Origin: Ramlibacter aquaticus
GTDB taxonomy: Bacteria; Pseudomonadota; Gammaproteobacteria; Burkholderiales; Burkholderiaceae_C
Reading direction: 5' to 3'
DNA: 48,428 nt
Assembly (NCBI RefSeq): GCF_015159745.1
Contig: NZ_JADDOJ010000023.1
Span: 1 to 48,428, forward strand
The notes under the pieces were generated by a model that did not search any database, had not been told where the DNA came from, and saw only the letters and a program-made list of their open reading frames with translations. How positions within the stretch are numbered: the stretch's first letter is position 1; every line of letters starts with the position of its first letter. A program made the position numbers and the translations under genes. Shown piece by piece: positions 16,837-24,877 of this stretch.

Positions 16837-16842
16837 GAAAAT
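16837..16842 (+). promoter_or_regulatory. -10-like hexamer of the DUF2889 gene
   Basis: GAAAAT stands out in very GC-rich DNA and ends exactly 6 nt before the ATG at 16849. No Shine-Dalgarno or -35 is apparent. Confidence 0.35.
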
Positions 16843-16848
16843 CGCGGC

Positions 16849-17442
16849 ATGCCCCTGTCCGCTCCCGCTCCCCGTACCCACCTGCACACCCGCGCCGTCA
16901 CCTACCAGGGCTTCCTGCGCGAGGACGGCCTGTGGGACATCGAAGGCCGCATGGCCGACACCAAGGCCTACCCCTTCGACATGGAGGACCGGGGCCACAT
17001 GCCGGTGGGCACGCCCATCCACGGCATGGCGATCCGCGTCACCATCGACGACAGCATGACCATCCACGCGATCGAGGCCGTGATGGACGACACCCCCTAC
17101 GGCGAATGCCGGGCCGGCGAGGACCCCATGCAGGGCATGGTGGGCGCGTCGCTGGGCCCGGGCTGGCGCCAGGCGATCGAGAAGACCCTGGGCGGCGTGC
17201 GCGGCTGCACGCACCTGCGCGAGCTGCTCTTCAACCTGGCCACCGCCGCCTACCAGACCGTCTACCCCTGGCGCGAGCGCGAGCGTCGCCTCGCCGGCGA
17301 GCCCAAGGGCGAGGTCAGCGAGCCGCCCTACCACCTGGGCCGTTGCATCGCATGGGATTTCGAGGGCCCGGTGGTGCGGCGCCACTGGCCGCAGTTCGCC
17401 GGCTGGCAGCCGCTGCGGCGCGTGCCGCAGACCGGCACCTGA
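16849..17442 (+). CDS. DUF2889 domain protein
   Basis: A 197-residue cytoplasmic protein matching DUF2889: an N-terminal HTRAVTYQGFLREDGLWDIEG, ADTKAYPF, HGMAIRVTIDDSMTIHAIEAVMDDTPYGEC, then a GCTHLRELLFNLATAAYQT segment near the end. The family has no established function; it is widespread in proteobacteria. Conserved histidines and cysteines (H in IHGM, C in YGEC and GCTH) could bind metal or cofactor, but this is inference. The start at 16849 (MPLSAPAPRTHLHTR) is the only ATG near the conserved beginning and lies 6 nt from a -10-like hexamer. Confidence 0.85.
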   Translation: MPLSAPAPRTHLHTRAVTYQGFLREDGLWDIEGRMADTKAYPFDMEDRGHMPVGTPIHGMAIRVTIDDSMTIHAIEAVMDDTPYGECRAGEDPMQGMVGASLGPGWRQAIEKTLGGVRGCTHLRELLFNLATAAYQTVYPWRERERRLAGEPKGEVSEPPYHLGRCIAWDFEGPVVRRHWPQFAGWQPLRRVPQTGT

Positions 17443-17462
17443 CCCGGCCGGGAAAGCCACAC

Positions 17463-17490
17463 TTGAGGCTGGCCGGGCAAGGACTAAGAT
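17463..17490 (+). promoter_or_regulatory. Promoter of the coiled-coil/HTH gene
   Basis: TTGAGG (17463-17468), a 16-bp spacer and TAAGAT (17485-17490) precede the ATG at 17497 by 6 nt. It is a good sigma-70-like pair and predicts transcription starting at or next to the A of the start codon. Confidence 0.6.
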
Positions 17491-17496
17491 AAAAGC

Positions 17497-17940
17497 ATGC
17501 CTAACATCGCTTCTGTCCTGAAGGACGAGATCGCCCGGGTCGCCCGCAAGGAGACGCGCGCGGACATCCAGGCCCTGAAAAAGTCCGTGGCGCACTACCG
17601 CAGCGAGATCGCCGCGCTCAAGCGCCGCCTCCAGCAGCTGGAGCAGGCGGTGAAGCGTCAGGGGCGCAGCCGGCCGGCCAGCGTGCAGGCGGCGGATGCC
17701 GGGGGCGAACCCGAAGGCCCACGCGTGCGCTTCTCGGCCCGCAGCCTGGCCTCGCAGCGCAAGCGGCTGGGGCTGTCCGCGCCGGCCCTGGCCCGGCTGC
17801 TGGGCGTCTCCGCGCTGTCGGTCTACAAGTGGGAGAGCGGCAACACCCGTCCCCGCCCCCGGCAGATCGAAGCCATCGCCGGCCTGCGCAAGATCGGCCG
17901 CCGCGAGGCCGCCCGGCGGCTGGAAGCCCTGGCCGGCTGA
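17497..17940 (+). CDS. Coiled-coil and helix-turn-helix (XRE-like) protein
   Basis: A 147-residue basic protein in two parts. Residues 1-55 are a predicted amphipathic coiled coil (KDEIARVARKETRADIQALKK, then SEIAALKRRLQQLEQAVK). Residues 78-145 form an XRE-type helix-turn-helix: LASQRKRLGLSAPALARLLG, then VSALSVYKWESGNTRPRP, as in antitoxin or phage-repressor C-terminal domains (VYxWExGxxxP). The coiled coil probably dimerises it. No toxin gene is adjacent, so an antitoxin role is unlikely; a small DNA-binding regulator is the best guess. Its promoter lies against the start codon, and it converges on an aldo/keto reductase gene. Confidence 0.8.
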   Translation: MPNIASVLKDEIARVARKETRADIQALKKSVAHYRSEIAALKRRLQQLEQAVKRQGRSRPASVQAADAGGEPEGPRVRFSARSLASQRKRLGLSAPALARLLGVSALSVYKWESGNTRPRPRQIEAIAGLRKIGRREAARRLEALAG

Positions 17941-17943
17941 GGC

Positions 17944-17969
17944 GCGCCCGGCCCCAGCGAGCCGGGCGC
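17944..17969. terminator. GC-rich stem-loop between convergent genes
   Basis: GCGCCCGGC (17944-17952) and GCCGGGCGC (17961-17969) form a perfect 9-bp stem with an 8-nt loop, right after the HTH gene stop and ahead of the converging aldo/keto reductase stop. No T-tract. Confidence 0.4.
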
Positions 17970-17973
17970 GGGC

Positions 17974-18786
17974 TCACGGGTCCAGCTTGCCGGCCCAGAA
18001 GGCCGCATCGGGCGGCGCGTCGCGCCCGGCCTGTGCGTTGTCCGCCATGTGCTGCGGGTCGGCGGTGCCCGGGATCACGCAGGTCACCGCGGGCTCGGAC
18101 AGCACGAATTTCAGCAGGACCTGGCTCCAGGTGGTGCAGCCGATCTCCGCGGCCCAGCCCGGCAAAGGGCGGCGGGACAAGGACTTCAGCAGGCCGCCGC
18201 CGCCGAAAGGCAGGTTGACGATCACCGCCATGCCGCGTTCCGCCGCGAGGGGCAGCAGGCGCTGGCGGGCATGGCGGTCCTCGGCCGAATAGTCCAGCTG
18301 CACGAAGTCCAGCGGTTGCGCGCGCATCACCTTCTCCAGCTCGGCATGGGCCGAGGGCGTGTAGTGCGTGACGCCGATGTAGCGCACCCGGCCACGGGCC
18401 TTCCAGTCGCGCAGGGTCGCCAGCTGCGTGCGCCAGTCCACCAGGTTGTGCACCTGCATCAGGTCGATCACCGGCGTGCGCAGCAGCGCGAACGATCGCT
18501 CCATCTGCGCCATGCCCGCCTCGCGCCCGGTGGTCCAGACCTTGGTGGCGACGAAGGCACGCTCGCGCAGGCCGCCCGCGTGCAGCAGTTCGCCCAGCAC
18601 CTGCTCGGCCGTGCCATACATGGGCGAGCTGTCGACGACCCGGCCGCCCGCGTCGAACAGGGCACGCAGCACCCCGGCGCGGGCGGGCCAGTCGGCACGC
18701 CGGGCGCCCACGTCGAAGCCCAGCCAGGTGCCGCAGCCGATCACCGGCAGCGTCTCGCCGGTCGAGGGGATGGGGCGTTCCAGCAT
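17974..18786 (-). CDS. Aldo/keto reductase
   Basis: A 270-residue NADPH-dependent aldo/keto reductase. The family tetrad is visible: D and Y in VVDSSPMYGTAEQVLG, K in VATKVWTTG, and H in LMQVHNLVDW. The ending SEPAVTCVIPGTADPQHM is the usual NADP-binding end. Two other starts (18795 and 18822) are possible; I prefer 18786 (MLERPIPSTGETLPVIG) because CAAGAT ends 7 nt upstream and the homologous beta-hairpin starts here. It is divergent from the 2-keto-4-pentenoate hydratase gene. Substrate unknown. Confidence 0.85.
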   Translation of the reverse strand: MLERPIPSTGETLPVIGCGTWLGFDVGARRADWPARAGVLRALFDAGGRVVDSSPMYGTAEQVLGELLHAGGLRERAFVATKVWTTGREAGMAQMERSFALLRTPVIDLMQVHNLVDWRTQLATLRDWKARGRVRYIGVTHYTPSAHAELEKVMRAQPLDFVQLDYSAEDRHARQRLLPLAAERGMAVIVNLPFGGGGLLKSLSRRPLPGWAAEIGCTTWSQVLLKFVLSEPAVTCVIPGTADPQHMADNAQAGRDAPPDAAFWAGKLDP

Positions 18787-18793
18787 GCCGTGC

Positions 18794-18822
18794 ATCTTGG
18801 GCCGGTGGCGGCGCCTGCGCAA
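18794..18822 (-). promoter_or_regulatory. Promoter of the aldo/keto reductase gene
   Basis: On the minus strand TTGCGC (complement of 18817-18822), 17 bp and CAAGAT (complement of 18794-18799) end 7 nt before the ATG at 18786. Confidence 0.45.
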
Positions 18823-18838
18823 GGGCGGCCGTGACGGC

Positions 18839-18844
18839 TACAGT
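18839..18844 (+). promoter_or_regulatory. -10-like hexamer of the hydratase gene
   Basis: TACAGT ends 6 nt before the ATG at 18851. Any -35 at about 18816-18821 would overlap the -35 of the divergent aldo/keto reductase promoter. Confidence 0.45.
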
Positions 18845-18850
18845 GAGGCC

Positions 18851-19645
18851 ATGGACATGCTTTCACCCCAGCAGTTGCTGGCCCACCACGACGACGCCCG
18901 CCCGTGGCCGCACGGCTGCGGCATGGACCTGGGCGTCGCCTACGAACACGCGCTCGCGGTGCGCGCGGCCCGCATCGCGCGCGGCGAGCGTCCGCGCGGC
19001 TTCAAGGTCGGCTTCACCAACCGCACGATCTGGGACCGCTACCAGGTGCATGCGCCCATCTGGGGCACCGTCTGGGACACCACCCTGAGCGTCTGCGAGG
19101 GCGAGGGCCGCGTGGCGCTGGCCGGCACCTGCCAGCCACGGCTGGAGCCCGAGGCCGTGTTCGGCATCCGGCAGACGCCGCCGGCGCGCGCCACGCTGGA
19201 CGATCTCTTCGACTGCATCGAATGGGTTGCACCCGGATTCGAGATCGTGCAGTCGCACATGCCGGACTGGAAGTTCCTGCCCGCCGACACCGTCGCCGAC
19301 CAGGGCCTGCACGCACGCCTCCTGGTCGGGCCGCGGCGCCCGGTGCGGGAGATCTCCGACACCGCTCACGCGCTGGACAGCCGCCTGGCCGCGGCCCGGG
19401 TGCAGCTCTTCGAGGGCGACACCCTGCGCGACCAGGGCAGCGGTGCCAACGTCCTGGACGGGCCGCTCCATGCGCTCGCGCACTTCCTGGCCGAGCTTCG
19501 CAACTGCCCGGGGGCGCCCGACCTGCAGCCCGGCGACGTGGTCACCACCGGCACCTGGACCGACGCCTGGCCGCTGGCGGCGGGCCAGCACTGGCGCGCG
19601 CGCTTCGACGCGCCTCTCACCGACCTCTCCATCACCCTCTGCTGA
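18851..19645 (+). CDS. 2-keto-4-pentenoate hydratase family protein (MhpD/COG3971-like)
   Basis: A 264-residue member of the hydratase/decarboxylase branch of the fumarylacetoacetase superfamily. Recognisable segments are GFKVGFTNRTIWDRYQV, the metal-binding LEPEAVFGI and GFEIVQSHMPDWKF, and GDVVTTGTWTDAWPL near the end. Reference members add water to 2-hydroxypenta-2,4-dienoate in meta-cleavage pathways, needing Mg2+ or Mn2+. No catechol 2,3-dioxygenase operon is present, so its actual substrate is open. Eleven bases separate its stop from the next aldo/keto reductase, so the two are probably cotranscribed. Confidence 0.85.
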   Translation: MDMLSPQQLLAHHDDARPWPHGCGMDLGVAYEHALAVRAARIARGERPRGFKVGFTNRTIWDRYQVHAPIWGTVWDTTLSVCEGEGRVALAGTCQPRLEPEAVFGIRQTPPARATLDDLFDCIEWVAPGFEIVQSHMPDWKFLPADTVADQGLHARLLVGPRRPVREISDTAHALDSRLAAARVQLFEGDTLRDQGSGANVLDGPLHALAHFLAELRNCPGAPDLQPGDVVTTGTWTDAWPLAAGQHWRARFDAPLTDLSITLC

Positions 19646-19656
19646 AGGACAGCACC

Positions 19657-20661
19657 ATGCAATACCGCCGCCTGGGGCGCAGCAACCTCGAAGTGTCCGT
19701 GCTCTGCCTGGGCACCATGATGTTCGGCGACCAGACCGCCCTCGATGAGGCCCGCGCCATCGTCGACGACGCCCAGGACCAGGGCGTGAACTACATCGAC
19801 ACCGCGGACGTGTACACGCGCGGCGCCTCCGAAGCCATGCTGGGCGAGATCCTGCGCGGCCGCCGCGAGCGCTGGGTGCTGGCCACCAAGCTGGGCAACC
19901 GCATGTCGGACCGGCCCAACGAGGGCCACTACTCGCGCAGCTGGATGCTGCGCGAGCTGGACGCCAGCCTGGCCCGCCTGGCCACCGACCACGTGGACAT
20001 CCTCTACCTGCACCGCGACTTCGAGGGCATGGACCTGGAGGAGCCGATCTGCGCCGTGGGCACCCTGATCGCATCGGGCCGCATCCGCTACTGGGGCGTC
20101 TCCAACTTCCGCGGCTGGCGCATCGCCGAGATCGTGCGCCTGTGCGGCCTGCTGGGCGTGCCGCAGCCGGTGGTCTGCCAGCCGTACTACAACCTGCTGA
20201 ACCGGATGCCGGAAGTCGAGATCCTGCCGGCCTGCGCGCACCACGGCATCGGCGTTACGCCCTACAGCCCGGTGGCCCGCGGCGTGCTCACCGGCAAGTA
20301 CGCGCCCGGCAGCCAGCCGCCCGCCGGCACGCGCGCGGCGCGCGGTGACAAGCGCATCGCCGAAACCGAATTCCGCGAGGAATCGCTGCAGATCGCGCAG
20401 CGCCTGCAGGCGCATGTGGCGGGTCGCGGCGTGAGCCTGGCGCAGTTCGCGACGGCCTGGGTGCTGGCGCACCGGGCCGTGAGCGCGGTGATCGCCGGGC
20501 CGCGCACCCTGGCGCAGTGGCGCGACTACCTGCCGGCGGTGGACTTCGTGCCGGATGCCCAGGACGAGGCGCTGGTGGATTCGCTGGTCAGCCCGGGCCA
20601 CCCGTCCACGCCGGGCTTCAACGACCCGGCCTATCCCTTGCCACGGCGCACGCGCGGCTGA
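19657..20661 (+). CDS. Aldo/keto reductase (YajO/Tas-like)
   Basis: A 334-residue aldo/keto reductase beginning MQYRRLGRSNLEVSVLCLGTMMFG, typical of the voltage-channel-beta/Tas-type branch. The tetrad residues appear in YIDTADVYTRGASE (D, Y), LATKLGNRM (K) and DILYLHRDF (H). The C-terminal NADPH-binding motif is AVSAVIAGPRTLAQW. AAGGA just after the preceding stop gives a normal Shine-Dalgarno site at this internal operon start, in contrast to the first genes of many units here. Likely reduces a small aldehyde or ketone; substrate unknown. It converges on the luciferase-like monooxygenase gene. Confidence 0.9.
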   Translation: MQYRRLGRSNLEVSVLCLGTMMFGDQTALDEARAIVDDAQDQGVNYIDTADVYTRGASEAMLGEILRGRRERWVLATKLGNRMSDRPNEGHYSRSWMLRELDASLARLATDHVDILYLHRDFEGMDLEEPICAVGTLIASGRIRYWGVSNFRGWRIAEIVRLCGLLGVPQPVVCQPYYNLLNRMPEVEILPACAHHGIGVTPYSPVARGVLTGKYAPGSQPPAGTRAARGDKRIAETEFREESLQIAQRLQAHVAGRGVSLAQFATAWVLAHRAVSAVIAGPRTLAQWRDYLPAVDFVPDAQDEALVDSLVSPGHPSTPGFNDPAYPLPRRTRG

Positions 20662-20682
20662 GCGGCGCCGCCGCTGCCGCGT

Positions 20683-21675
20683 TCAGGCCGCCACGACTTC
20701 GCGCGCCTGCGCCGCGATCTCGTAGGAACGCAGGCGGGCGTCCTGGTCGTGCATGGCGCAGGCGATCATCAGCTCGTCGGCGCCGGTGGTTTCGATGAAG
20801 CGGTGCAGCTTCTCGCGCACCGTGGCGGGCGAGCCGATCGCGGCGCAGGCCTGGATGCTGTCCAGCATGGCCCGGGTGCCCGGGTCCAGGCTTTCGCGGT
20901 AGCCGGGCCGCGGCGGCGGCAGGCGCGAGGGCCGGCCGCTGCGCAGATTCACCACGGCCTGCTGCTGCGAACTGGCGAGCAGCTGCGCCTCCTCGTCGGT
21001 GTCGGCGCCGAACACGCTGAAGCCCAGCATCAGGTGCGGCTTGTCGAGGAAACGCGAGGGCTTGAAGGTGCGGCGGTAGACCTGGATCGCGTCCATCATC
21101 TGCTGCGGCGCGAAATGCGAGGCGAAGGCGTAGGGCAGGCCCAGCATGGCCGCCAGCTGCGCGCCGTACAGGCTGGAGCCCAGGATCCACACCGGCACCT
21201 TGGCGCCTTGGCCCGGCACCGCGCGCACCCGTTGCTGCGGCTCGTCGGACATGAGATCGATCAGCTCCAGCACGTCGCGCGGGAAGTCGTCCGGGTCGGT
21301 GTCCAGGTTGCGCCGCAGGGCGCGCGAGGTGCTCGGGTCCGAGCCCGGGGCACGGCCCAGGCCGAGGTCGATGCGCCCGGGGTACAGCGCCTCCAGCGTG
21401 CCAAACTGTTCGGCGATCACCAGGGGCGAGTGGTTGGGCAGCATGATGCCGCCCGAGCCCACGCGGATCGTCGAGGTCGCGGCGGCCACGTGGCCGATGA
21501 GGATGGAGGTCGCGGCACTGGCGATGCCGGGCATGCCATGGTGTTCGGCCAGCCAGTAGCGGTGAAAGCCCAGCTGTTCGGCGTGGCGCGCGAGCGCGGC
21601 GCTGGCCGCGAAGGATTGCGAGGCGCTGCCGCCTTCCACGATGGGCGACAGGTCGAGCACGGAGAAGGGAATCAT
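20683..21675 (-). CDS. LLM-class flavin-dependent oxidoreductase (luciferase-like monooxygenase)
   Basis: A 330-residue bacterial-luciferase-fold protein of the MsnO8/YhbW type. It opens [18 protein letters not shown] and has [37 protein letters not shown] and [13 protein letters not shown], all hallmarks of this group. Such enzymes use reduced flavin (FMNH2 or F420) and oxygen; natural substrates are mostly unknown. I start at MIPFSVLDL (21675); the longer reading would run across the phoD-like gene on the other strand. GATACT ends 7 nt before this ATG. It is divergent from the PhoD-like gene with just 32 bp between start codons. Confidence 0.9.
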   Translation of the reverse strand: MIPFSVLDLSPIVEGGSASQSFAASAALARHAEQLGFHRYWLAEHHGMPGIASAATSILIGHVAAATSTIRVGSGGIMLPNHSPLVIAEQFGTLEALYPGRIDLGLGRAPGSDPSTSRALRRNLDTDPDDFPRDVLELIDLMSDEPQQRVRAVPGQGAKVPVWILGSSLYGAQLAAMLGLPYAFASHFAPQQMMDAIQVYRRTFKPSRFLDKPHLMLGFSVFGADTDEEAQLLASSQQQAVVNLRSGRPSRLPPPRPGYRESLDPGTRAMLDSIQACAAIGSPATVREKLHRFIETTGADELMIACAMHDQDARLRSYEIAAQAREVVAA

Positions 21676-21682
21676 GGCCCCA

Positions 21683-21688
21683 AGTATC
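21683..21688 (-). promoter_or_regulatory. -10-like hexamer of the luciferase-like gene
   Basis: GATACT on the minus strand, 7 nt before the ATG at 21675; no Shine-Dalgarno site. Confidence 0.4.
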
Positions 21689-21692
21689 GCGC

Positions 21693-21698
21693 TATAGT
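21693..21698 (+). promoter_or_regulatory. -10-like hexamer of the phoD-like gene
   Basis: TATAGT (5 of 6 to TATAAT) ends 9 nt before the ATG at 21708. It lies only 4 bp from the opposite-strand -10 of the luciferase-like gene, so the two promoters are back to back inside 32 bp. Confidence 0.5.
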
Positions 21699-21707
21699 GG
21701 CCCGGCC

Positions 21708-23282
21708 ATGGACCCGCTCTTCCTTGACCGCCGCCGCTGGCTGCAGGCCGCGGCTTCTGCCGCGGCCACACTCTGGCTGCCGCGCGCGGCCTGGTCGCAG
21801 CCCCGGCTGCAGCAGGATCCCTTCACGCTGGGCGTGGCGAGCGGCTCGCCCAGCCCCGACGGCATGGTGCTGTGGACGCGCCTGCAACTTCCCACCGGTG
21901 CGCCGGCGGCCACGGTGCGATGGGAAGTGGCCCATGACGCGGCCTTCACGCGCATCGTGCGCAGCGGGCAATCGCAGGCGCTGCCCGAGCTCGCGCACTC
22001 GGTGCACGCCGAGGTGCAGGGCCTGGCCCCCGACCGCTGGTACCACTACCGGTTCATGGCGGGCGATGCGGTGAGTCCCGTGGGCCGCACACGGACCCTG
22101 CCGGCCCCCGATGCCGCCGTGGCGCGGCTGCGCATCGCCTACGCCTCCTGCCAGCGCTGGGAACACGGCTACTTCACGGCCTGGCGCCACATGCGGGCCG
22201 ACGAGCCCGACCTGGTGCTGTTCCTGGGTGACTACATCTACGAGTACGCAGGGGCCTCGCACCCGGTGCGGCCGGTGCCCGGCGGCTGGGTGATGACGCT
22301 GGAGGACTACCGGGCCCGCTACGCGCTCTACAAGGGCGACGCCGACCTGCAGGCGATTCATGCGGCCTGTCCCTGGATCAGCACCTGGGACGACCACGAG
22401 GTGATGAACGACTATGCGGGCACCACGGCCGGCTTCAGCGGCGCCGGCAGCCCGCCCGACACCGATTTCAAGGCCCGGCGCGCAGCGGCCTACCAGGCCT
22501 ATTACGAACACATGCCGCTGCGCGCTGCCACGCTCACGCGCGCGGCCGCCGGCCTGCTGGCGGGCGAGGAGGTGCGGCTCTACGGCACGCAGCGCCTGGG
22601 CCGGCTGGGGCGCCTGGTGCTGCTGGACGACCGCCAGTACCGCGACGCGCAGGTGTGCAACAAGGGCGGCCGGCTGGGCTCCAGCTTCCTGGACGTGGCC
22701 GGCTGCCCCAACTGGGACGACCCCCGCCGCACGCTCCTGGGCGAGACGCAGCAGGCCTGGCTGGAAGCCGAGCTCGCCCGGCCCGAGGCCGGCTGGACGG
22801 TGTTCGGCCAGCAGACCCTGTTCGGCCAGCGCGACACGAAGCGCGGCCCCGGCCAGACGCTGTGGAACGATGGCTGGGACGGCTACCGCGCCGCCCGCAG
22901 CCGGGTGACGGGCGCGCTGCAGGCGAACCGCGTGCGCGACGTGGTGCTGCTGGGCGGCGACGTGCACGAGAACTGGGTCGGCCACGTCAAGGCCGACTAC
23001 GACAGGCCCGACAGCGAAACGCTGGGCGTGGAGTTCTGCGGCACCAGCATCAGCTCGCGCGCGTTCGCGCGCAAGACCCTGGCCGACGAGCTCGCGGAGA
23101 ACCCGCATTTCGTCTTCGCCGACATCGAACGCAAGGGCTACGGCATCGCCGAGTTCACGCCGGGCAGGCTGGTGACCTCGCTGCGCGTGCTGGACGACGT
23201 CGCGCGCAGCGACAGCGGCGTGCAGACCCTGGCCCGCTTCACGGTGCAGGCCGGCCGGCCGCTCATCGAGCGCGAGGCCTGA
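21708..23282 (+). CDS. phoD: PhoD-like alkaline phosphatase/phosphodiesterase, Tat-exported
   Basis: A 524-residue metallophosphoesterase. The N-terminus [19 protein letters not shown] is a twin-arginine (Tat) signal, so folding with its metals occurs before export. After a fibronectin-like N-domain ([21 protein letters not shown]) the catalytic core shows metal-binding motifs [26 protein letters not shown] and [13 protein letters not shown]. In known PhoD the site holds Fe3+ and Ca2+ and cleaves phosphomonoesters and diesters. Whether it is controlled by phosphate starvation cannot be read here: I see no clear PhoB box in the 32-bp gap. Confidence 0.9.
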   Translation: MDPLFLDRRRWLQAAASAAATLWLPRAAWSQPRLQQDPFTLGVASGSPSPDGMVLWTRLQLPTGAPAATVRWEVAHDAAFTRIVRSGQSQALPELAHSVHAEVQGLAPDRWYHYRFMAGDAVSPVGRTRTLPAPDAAVARLRIAYASCQRWEHGYFTAWRHMRADEPDLVLFLGDYIYEYAGASHPVRPVPGGWVMTLEDYRARYALYKGDADLQAIHAACPWISTWDDHEVMNDYAGTTAGFSGAGSPPDTDFKARRAAAYQAYYEHMPLRAATLTRAAAGLLAGEEVRLYGTQRLGRLGRLVLLDDRQYRDAQVCNKGGRLGSSFLDVAGCPNWDDPRRTLLGETQQAWLEAELARPEAGWTVFGQQTLFGQRDTKRGPGQTLWNDGWDGYRAARSRVTGALQANRVRDVVLLGGDVHENWVGHVKADYDRPDSETLGVEFCGTSISSRAFARKTLADELAENPHFVFADIERKGYGIAEFTPGRLVTSLRVLDDVARSDSGVQTLARFTVQAGRPLIEREA

Positions 23283-23311
23283 ACCCCGGTTCCCATTCCA
23301 AGGAGACAGCG

Positions 23312-24115
23312 ATGGCAGGCGACTGGCAAGGCAAGACGGTGTTCGTATCCGGTGGCACCAGCGGCATCAACCTGGGGATCGCGCTCGCCTTCGCGCGCGC
23401 CGGCGCGCGGGTGGCGGTGATGAGCCGCAAGCCGGAGAAGGTGGAGGCCGCGGTGCGCGAACTGCGCGCGGCCGGCGCCGGGGACGCGGCGGGCCATGTC
23501 GCCGACGTGCGCGATGCGCCCGCGGTGGCCCAGGCCCTGGCGGCGGTGGCGGCGGCCTGGGGGCCGATCGACGCGCTGGTCTCGGGCGCGGCGGGCAACT
23601 TCGTCTCGCCGGCCGAGGCGCTGTCGGCGAACGGCTTCAAGAGCGTGATCGACATCGACCTGCTGGGCACCTTCCACGTGATGAAGGCGGCCTGGCCGCA
23701 CCTGCGCAAGCCGGGCGCGGCGGTGGTCAACATCAGCGCGCCGCAGAGCTACGTGCCCATGCCGGGCCAGGTGCACGTGTGCGCCGCCAAGGCCGGCATC
23801 GACCAGGTGATGCGCACGCTGGCGATGGAATGGGGCCGCGCGGGCGTGCGCATCAACAGCGTGTCGCCCGGGCCCATCGAGGGCACCGAGGGCATGGAGC
23901 GCCTGGCGCCCAACGAGGCCGCGCACCAGGCCATACGCCGCGCCGTGCCACTGCAGCGCTACGGCACCCGCGACGACATCGCGCAGGCCGTGATGTGGCT
24001 GTGCTCGCCGGCGGCGAGCTATGTCACCGGGGCGCTGCTGCCGGTGGACGGCGGCATGGGCCTGGTGGGCGCGGGCTATTTCATGCAGCTGGCCCAGGGG
24101 CCGGCGCAGGCCTGA
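23312..24115 (+). CDS. 2,4-dienoyl-CoA reductase-like SDR (DECR2 type)
   Basis: A 267-residue short-chain dehydrogenase with the nucleotide loop VSGGTSGINLGIA. The usual catalytic YxxxK is altered: K160 is present in VHVCAAKAG, but the residue four before it is Val (V156). This is the pattern of peroxisomal/bacterial 2,4-dienoyl-CoA reductases, and other segments agree: VSGAAGNFVSPAEALSANGF, IDIDLLGTFHV, RINSVSPGPIEGTEGMERL, and ASYVTGALLPVDGG. Such enzymes reduce 2,4-dienoyl-CoA with NADPH in unsaturated fatty-acid beta-oxidation. A strong Shine-Dalgarno AAGGAGA (23300-23306) precedes the start, unlike most first genes here. It lies 29 bp after the phoD-like gene. Confidence 0.88.
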   Translation: MAGDWQGKTVFVSGGTSGINLGIALAFARAGARVAVMSRKPEKVEAAVRELRAAGAGDAAGHVADVRDAPAVAQALAAVAAAWGPIDALVSGAAGNFVSPAEALSANGFKSVIDIDLLGTFHVMKAAWPHLRKPGAAVVNISAPQSYVPMPGQVHVCAAKAGIDQVMRTLAMEWGRAGVRINSVSPGPIEGTEGMERLAPNEAAHQAIRRAVPLQRYGTRDDIAQAVMWLCSPAASYVTGALLPVDGGMGLVGAGYFMQLAQGPAQA

Positions 24116-24124
24116 GGCAGCGCC

Positions 24125-24850
24125 TCAGGGCCGCACGACTTCCAGCAGGCGGTCCAGCCCGCCCTGGTCGATCGCCACCATGGCCTGCTCGCGCACGCGT
24201 GGCTTGGCGTGGTAGGCCACGGACAGCCCGGCCTCGCCCATCATGGGCAGGTCGTTGGCGCCGTCGCCCATGGCGATGGCCTGGCGGGGCGAGATGCCCA
24301 GCTGCGCGCAGGTCTCCAGCAGCATCTTGCGTTTCTCGGCGCCGTCGCAGATGTCGCCCCAGGGCTGGTCCACCATGCGGCCCGTGAGCTGGCCGCAGTT
24401 GGGGCCGGACTCCACCTCCAGCACGTTGGAGCGCGTGAAGTCGATGCCCAGGGTGTCGCGCACCCGGTCGGTGAAGAAGGTGAACCCGCCGGAGACCAGC
24501 AGCACCTTGAGCCCGGCCGCCTTGGCGGCAGCCACCAGCTCGCGCGCGCCGGGGTTGAGCTGCAGCCGCTGGACGTAGACCTCCTCCATGTCGGCGATGG
24601 TCACGCCGCGCAGCAGCTTGACCCGCTGGCGCAGGCTCTCCTTGTAGTCGCTGATCTCGCCGCGCATCGCGGCCTCGGTGATGGCCGCGACTTCCTCCTT
24701 GCGGCCCACCACGTCGGCGATCTCGTCCACGCACTCGATGTTGATCAGCGTGGAGTCCATGTCGAAGGCGATCAGCTTGAAGTCGCGCAGGGTGAGCGGG
24801 GGCGTGAAGCCGCGGATGGCGAGGCCGGGGGAGATTTCTTGCAGGGACAT
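24125..24850 (-). CDS. serB: Phosphoserine phosphatase
   Basis: Final step of serine biosynthesis, phosphoserine to serine. The 241-residue HAD protein has motif I FDMDSTLIN with nucleophile D30 and D32, cap-domain ECVDEIADVVG, motif II LLVSGGFTFF, and motif IV AMGDGANDLPMM. It lacks the N-terminal ACT domain of some SerB forms. Start at 24850 (MSLQEISPG) is chosen over 24868 because GACAAT ends 8 nt upstream of it on the minus strand. It converges closely (9 bp) with the 2,4-dienoyl-CoA reductase-like gene. Confidence 0.95.
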   Translation of the reverse strand: MSLQEISPGLAIRGFTPPLTLRDFKLIAFDMDSTLINIECVDEIADVVGRKEEVAAITEAAMRGEISDYKESLRQRVKLLRGVTIADMEEVYVQRLQLNPGARELVAAAKAAGLKVLLVSGGFTFFTDRVRDTLGIDFTRSNVLEVESGPNCGQLTGRMVDQPWGDICDGAEKRKMLLETCAQLGISPRQAIAMGDGANDLPMMGEAGLSVAYHAKPRVREQAMVAIDQGGLDRLLEVVRP

Positions 24851-24858
24851 GGGAGGGG

Positions 24859-24864
24859 ATTGTC
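24859..24864 (-). promoter_or_regulatory. -10-like hexamer of serB
   Basis: GACAAT on the minus strand ends 8 nt before the ATG at 24850. The intervening bases are pyrimidine-rich and cannot serve as a ribosome-binding site. Confidence 0.4.
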
Positions 24865-24877
24865 GCAAGTGCGGAGT

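Noticed and set aside
17497..17940. Antitoxin of a toxin-antitoxin pair
   Set aside because: No small toxin-like gene lies on either side; the neighbours are DUF2889 and a convergent aldo/keto reductase.
14047..20661. A dedicated aromatic meta-cleavage gene cluster (LigB dioxygenase, hydrolases, hydratase, reductases)
   Set aside because: The genes lie on different strands with unrelated genes between them, and no ferredoxin, ring hydroxylase, aldolase or regulator is present. Individual catabolic roles remain possible.
23312..24115. Reading the missing YxxxK tyrosine as a broken SDR
   Set aside because: The surrounding motifs match 2,4-dienoyl-CoA reductases, in which the Tyr at this place is not used; the gene is intact.
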